Below are positions 58,978 through 64,000 of a stretch of 64,000 bases of DNA, piece after piece. The position numbers were made by a program, and so were the translations under genes. The stretch is from Stercorarius parasiticus. Lineage: Eukaryota; Chordata; Aves; Charadriiformes; Stercorariidae. The notes beneath the pieces are model-generated. The model searched no databases. It saw only the letters and a program-made list of their open reading frames with translations, and was not told the origin of the DNA. The stretch spans positions 1 through 64,000 of the forward strand of contig VWZL01001291.1 of NCBI GenBank assembly GCA_013396915.1, given 5' to 3'. How positions within the stretch are numbered: the first letter of the stretch is position 1; the number at the start of each line of letters is the position of its first letter.

Positions 58978-61448
58978 AAAGATATTTATACTATGAACAG
59001 TTACCAACTTCTAAGAATGCTGATTGGAAAACATAATCACGATTTTCTTCCATACTGCATTTATAATGCTTGCCTACTGCTATAAAGCAGATCTCTCTGG
59101 GGCACTGCAGATTCCTGCTCTTTGTAGGAGCATAAAAAAATCGTAACTCACAAGACGTAACTCCTAACACTAACTGCTACAATACACATACAGCTGGCCT
59201 CATCACATAAACGATGCTTTTTTACAGTGTTTACCTTTGTTCAAAATTATGTTCTAAGTCACTTGTTCTCTTCTGAACTATTAGTGGGCTGTTCAAAAAC
59301 AAAATCCAAAATGCCCAAGGCTTTAACCTGCTGCCCATGAAAAAAAAGACGAGATCTCCTCCAAATTCAGTGCAGTTGGGATCCAGATCTGCACTTTTTT
59401 GTGAAAAATAAAGACAAAGCAGCAGTCAAAAACGCCTTTACGCCTTCTGAGACCTACCCAGCACTGTACAACAACATGAGTATACTCTAAGCATAAATGC
59501 TTTCACTCATTTTCCCCATCACATCAGTTAAATGTACAATCCAGAAAAAAAACCCCATGTTTTTTGGTACTACATACATTTCACTCAATTGCAGAACAAT
59601 TTGGAAATATTTTCTCTTAAAATAAAAAATAAATAAATACCGGTGGCAAGTAAGAATTTGTGCAACACAGACCTTCTGCAGTACATGTATATTCATATAC
59701 AGCAAAATACTTATCCACGGTTATAGTGCAAAGCTTCTGTCAGCATGAAATACCCGATACCCGCACGGACAGAGAAACCTCGGTGCTCTTTAAAGCCATC
59801 CAGACGCAACACATACAAAACCACTCGGCGCAATCCTGCGGCATCAAGCTGTAAGGGTATAATAAGATGGAGGACAAATTTAGAGATCTAACAATAATGG
59901 CAGAACAATGGCTTTAATTTAAGTGTATCTCAGGTTCTTGCCAGGTAACCTTCAATACAGCGGTTAAGTGTTCAGCTTTATCTACTTCTTTTATCTAATT
60001 ACTGTAAACTGATAGCGAGGAGATGGCCAGAACACCACTGACTTTATGCTGAAGGCTTATATTAGCAATTTAGTAGCACACATTAACGAGTATTTTTCTC
60101 AGTTAATCAATATGCAGTTTTCTTGAAGTGTTCTTTCAGTTAAAGCATCTTCCACAGCTTTTCTGTGCCAAAACACAGCTTTTATTTTCTGAAATCCTCA
60201 GTATCTACATGAGAATTTCTGTATCGGTCTATTTTTTGGAAAAATTGATGAGCAGTATCATTTTCTGGTCAAGCAAAAGTAGGAAACAGATAACGGGAAG
60301 TTGTTAAAAATTTGCCCTGAAAGATAAAGAGGAGTAGCATTTGCAAACTGCTACTCTAACAGAAATTAGTTACAACACATGACCCAAAAAATAATATTAT
60401 TTAGCAATTAAAAATAATAATCAGCGGTGTCAGTGTCTCACCTCCACTTTCTTCTAGGTTTTTTTGGTTGGTCGGTTGTTTTTTGTAGTTTGTTTTTTCT
60501 TTAAATACGCAGTATGAATTAAAGCCATCAAAACAAACAAAAAAAGTCACTAACTGGAATTTTCATTGAAAGTTACTCAATTTCTGAAAAAAAAAAAAAA
60601 ACAAAAAACCCCCAAAAAAACCCCAAACCAAAAATGCTTAAGACTCTTCAGAGATGTGAGACCAAAAAATGGCTGCAAAGCCCATGGTAGTTAAAATGGG
60701 CAATTTAACCAAGGAATGAACAAGTTCCTATTCCTTTGAATGCCTTGGAAAGGCACTAGGTAATTCAAAACCCAGCCTGCAAGTGGAACTGCCATGTGTT
60801 GCCACTATCGTTTCACTGTCAAAGTAAATATTTTAAGATACACACAGCAAAGATACAATGCACCAAGAGCACCTTTAACAACAGAAGGATACTTAGGTAG
60901 CTGAAAAAATGTCATATTGAGTAACTTGCCTAAACAAGAAATGCTAAGCGCTGAACTCTACTTCAACATTTTTTGGAAATTAAGACCTGTAACAATCACG
61001 CACAACAGCTAGGAAGAAGCAGGCTTTTTTTTTGTCAGTTTGGAGCGATCGCTTCCCTCAAATATTAGGACTACCCGATTTCAAAACCTTGTCACACAAA
61101 AAATACTGAGTGCCTGAAATGAATTTAAGACAAGATCTACTGGTTAAGATCAGCTGTCTTAAACCCAGGGCAGTTTGTTTGCATTGGTGCAGGTTAATTA
61201 GTCTTTTGGTCAAAAGTGTAATAATACATGGCGTCCTTTTCTCTCACGTGCTGTCCTTACCCCAAATTTTCTAGCCCAGACTTTGGTGAAAAGCCTGACA
61301 AAAGAATGCTTCTTCTTTATAGAATAAAAATGTAGCTGTTTAACAGACATACACACACGCACACGTCTTAAACTGAGTTCTGTTCTTGGTTCCTTTGTTT
61401 CACACGACGCAGTGCAGGCGGTCGCTTCTTTGAACACCTGTCAGAGCT

Positions 61449-61551
61449 CTAAGCAGAGCGCCAGATCAGTCCATTCTTATCAGGTTCAAGAAAATTCTCG
61501 ATCAAAGCCTCAATAAGCTTCTGAAGTTCTTCTTCCAGCATGCTTCTGTCA
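61449..61551 (-). CDS. PGM2L1: PGM2L1 last coding exon with stop codon
   Basis: A TCTTTCTAG acceptor precedes the exon. Its 103 bases complete the Ser codon started in the previous exon, then encode DRSMLEEELQKLIEALIENF, a linker, and the end KNGLIWRSA before TAG. This helix-rich end, with Leu/Glu/Lys heptads and the Gly-Leu-Ile-Trp-Arg-Ser terminus, is what I recall of PGM2L1; human ends in WRSV. The 34 codons and the phase agree with the upstream exon, so the gene looks intact over this part. No alternative stop or frameshift was seen. Confidence 0.9.
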
Positions 61552-63867
61552 CTAGAAAGAGAACAATACCATGTCAGGGGTTTGATAAACACCAGGCATC
61601 TGCTAAAAACAAGAAAAAAAAGCAAGATGTGATGGTGATGGACTCACTCTCTTATGTTTCCTACCAACATCAACGTGTAGAGACTCCAACCTGCTTGCTT
61701 TAAAAAGTTAATTTTTGGTAGGGACTATTGCAATATTAATTTAAATCAATTTAATTAAAGAAAAAAAAATAATCGCCACTAGAGGGCTCTAGCAGAGCAT
61801 AGACAAGAGCTAATGACTGCAAAACCAACGCAAGACTGGTCAGACACAGACTGTAAATGGATTAAAAAGAATGAGCTACTAATAAAAAGACAGATACCCT
61901 ATATTCTTCTCTACATGGCATTCAGATGGGTATCTGATTGTATTTTGACTAAAGCGCAGTTTAGGGGGATTGAGTTATCAGGCAAAGTGTCACCGCTCAC
62001 AAGAGGACACCGTTAATATACTGATCCTTTCCCTATTTAAATGCCCAGACATTCATTTGAGTAAAAAGCCAACATCTACACGCACAAACACTAATGCATT
62101 GCAACACTCCTTTAAAAATGTATAATCCCTCTCCTACGTCCAAGATGTCACTGGAGTGAGAGGAACTCAGTCTGTTTTTAACAGAGAATAGGCAAAACAG
62201 GCTTATTTACATCTGCTTTGTTCATTTGTGGAACTGGCAATATATTAGTGCCCTTCAGGTCACCACTTCCTTTAAAAGAAAACACCCCAAAATGCTGCAG
62301 TAAAACTGACTTTCCTGATGTTCAGCTTTTAAGAATAATCAATAACCAGCAACTCAGAGAAATATTTGCAAAGCTATTATGGAGAAGAACGCCTTTTGAG
62401 GTTCCTACAGACCATTTTATGCCTTGAATCAGGGAAGCATGAAAGCTCTTCAATTCCGTGTTCCAGATAATAACTGCCATTAACCACAGGTATTACTAAA
62501 ATTAAAGATCGATGTATTTTTCTGACTTACCAGAATGAACAGCAGCAGAAGCCCAAATGAGGCATCAAAGCATCCTCATGTACTTCGTTTCTCTCTTACT
62601 TGCCTGGCCCTCACTTGTGTTAAGATCAGGTTAAGGGCAATACTCCTAGCATTTATTTCTTCCTTGTTGGTGCAGCTGTTTGCCTCAACTATATCTTACC
62701 TTTTCTTCAGTATTTACACCAAATGGTACGTTGCCCACTCCCAGGCATAGGGAAACATGTTCTAACTGAAGCGAGAATTTCCATATCCGTGTAGCAACGA
62801 AGCGTGTTGATACGCCAGACAATCAGAAAGCTCTCTGACCAAATAATACAGGCTTCTGGCAAGAGCTGCCATTCAGAAAATTGGGATATAGAACTCCTAC
62901 CACTTCTCTGACCTGCTGTTATTCCACGGTCAATTCAGAACAATTTAGAAACATGACTCAAAAGATGGGCTGTAGCTGCGTTAATACACTTCGCATAGTA
63001 ATAAAAACTTCTAACTAAACTAAACTCAAAATAAAATAATATTTAAGCAGCCTCTGGAAATCTGTCTAGGCATGGATCTGCGTTTCCCCCCCCGTGCACA
63101 TTTTACAAGCAAAGGCAATCTGCCACTCACTGTCCACTGACTGCCTAAATCTGATCAAACCCTTCAGTGATAAAAATACGCTCGCCCTGAATTCCTGCCA
63201 ATAAGTAGAAATAAATACCGCATCAGAGATCCCTTTACGTCATTTTCAATTCTCTGCTCCACAGGAACATTGGGACACGAGTCTAAAAGGAGAGGTACTC
63301 ACAGGATTTAGGTTAGGAATCCAGTTCAAGAGCCTGCTTCTCTCCGGTAGCTAGACTAAGAACCTAGGCTCCTCAGTCGCACTCCTGATTTCAATGGTGT
63401 AAATGTACCGTTTTGGTTTTTTTAAAACTGGAAGAAGCTCAATCCAGCTAGCTGTCGAAAGGGGACAGACCTCTAGTTACTATCCAGTAGCTCAGAGCAA
63501 CACAGCAGATTCCCAAATGCAACAGGAATCCACCTGGGTTTAAGCATACTTGCCAGCAGCAGCACAACTTCGTCACTTTTTAAGTGAAGTGAATTCTAAG
63601 TGAATGAGGATTTGGGTTAATAAAAGAAGTCTCCTACTGTAGCAGATGCTGAAAATTCAATTCTTTGTCTTATCCACTACAGAGGGGATCCCTTATGAGC
63701 AGGAATGTGCATCACTGGCCAGTTTAACAGGCTGGAACACTCAGCTGAGGCTCAGGTCTCCAAGGAGGCAGCGGAGGAATCCCCCTCCACGCAGGGACAG
63801 ATGCCCAAGTACTGACCTTTGAGCCCGAAGGCATCTTGCAATGGGTGCATGTGGCCTTGCTACTGAC
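61552..63867 (-). other. PGM2L1: Last intron of PGM2L1
   Basis: A 2,316-base intron bounded by AG|GTCAGT on the 5' side and TTTCTAG on the 3' side. It is AT-rich and free of recognisable CR1 or LTR sequence. Short open frames in it have no similarity I recognise. It contains short homopolymer runs (for example near 61,612 and 61,760) but no tandem array. Confidence 0.85.
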
Positions 63868-64000
63868 CTCTGCTCGGGCAGCGCACACATCTCCGCGTAG
63901 TACTTGATCTTTGGTTCTGTTCCACTTGTCCGAAGGGTGGCAACACAACCATTTTGAAATGTAAAAGTGATCATCTGACTGCTTTTACTCACTGGCAGCA
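63868..64000 (-). CDS. PGM2L1: PGM2L1 penultimate coding exon, cut by window edge
   Basis: Reading leftwards from the edge, the frame gives [12 protein letters not shown] followed by [20 protein letters not shown]. The RTSGTEPK stretch is the phosphate-binding loop of domain IV of the alpha-D-phosphohexomutase superfamily. The flanking residues fit PGM2L1 (glucose-1,6-bisphosphate synthase), a cytosolic enzyme that makes the sugar bisphosphate cofactor used by phosphoglucomutases; PGM2 is the near paralogue. The exon ends in AG followed by a GTCAGT donor, and the split codon AG|T joins to the exon at 61,551 as Ser-Asp. The exon continues beyond position 64,000, so its acceptor is not visible. 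Confidence 0.9.

Larger units (their letters stand above)
57010..61448 (-). other. PGM2L1: Probable long 3' UTR of PGM2L1
   Basis: About 4.4 kb of AT-rich, repeat-poor sequence lies between the PGM2L1 stop codon and a strong AATAAA. The switch from GC-rich DNA to AT-rich DNA at about 57,000 coincides with this putative transcript end. Several AATAAA hexamers on the - strand (60,181-60,186; 58,972-58,977; 58,413-58,418; 57,028-57,033) would permit shorter forms. Mammalian PGM2L1 is known, from memory, to have a multi-kilobase 3' UTR. Near 60,580-60,635 (+ strand reading) an A17 run merges into A/C-rich sequence; read on the transcript this is a T/G-rich tract. The extent is inferred; no transcript data are available here. 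Confidence 0.65.

Noticed and set aside
58867..59085. 72-codon + strand frame within the PGM2L1 3' UTR
   Set aside because: Antisense chance frame in AT-rich DNA, with no domain.
63741..63867. Extension of the PGM2L1 penultimate exon into intron sequence (frame continues to 63,741)
   Set aside because: The AG|GTCAGT donor and the phase match to the last exon show that the coding part stops at 63,868.

Overview
The window looks like avian nuclear DNA. Three things support this: many 3'-anchored CR1 LINE fragments ending in the bird-type ATTCTATG tail, three solo LTRs of the long avian kind that open with TGTCCTGG (or its complement), and two coding loci whose proteins are clearly vertebrate. 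There is no bacterial-style gene organisation. The species cannot be named from sequence alone.

Layout. Positions 1 to about 46,400 are a gene-poor stretch holding CR1 fragments on both strands, three solo LTRs (14,575-14,909; 20,394-21,031; 26,637-27,174) and several short tandem repeats. I found no convincing protein-coding exon there. From about 46,405 the sequence becomes very GC-rich: a 39-41 bp minisatellite runs into a 274-base assembly gap (47,076-47,349). Just after the gap a complete single-exon gene is read on the + strand (47,360-48,436). It encodes a 358-residue leucine-rich-repeat, single-pass membrane protein of the 5T4/trophoblast glycoprotein family, best called TPBGL. From 48,437 to about 57,000 lies GC-rich non-coding DNA with two more small tandem arrays; part of it is probably the TPBGL 3' UTR.

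At about 57,000 the composition turns AT-rich. From there to the right edge lies the 3' end of a second gene on the - strand, PGM2L1 (glucose-1,6-bisphosphate synthase). The window holds part of its penultimate coding exon (63,868 to the edge), the last intron, the last coding exon with stop codon (61,449-61,551), and a long 3' UTR that probably ends at a polyadenylation signal near 57,030. TPBGL and PGM2L1 are therefore convergent, tail to tail. They do not share a pathway: one is a cell-surface glycoprotein, the other a cytosolic sugar-phosphate enzyme.

I did not find a clearly new biological system. The observations most worth following are the minisatellite and gap at the TPBGL 5' end, the TPBGL/PGM2L1 adjacency, a signal-peptide-like ORF with a near-ideal Kozak context at 33,334, and the well-preserved target-site duplications of the solo LTRs.
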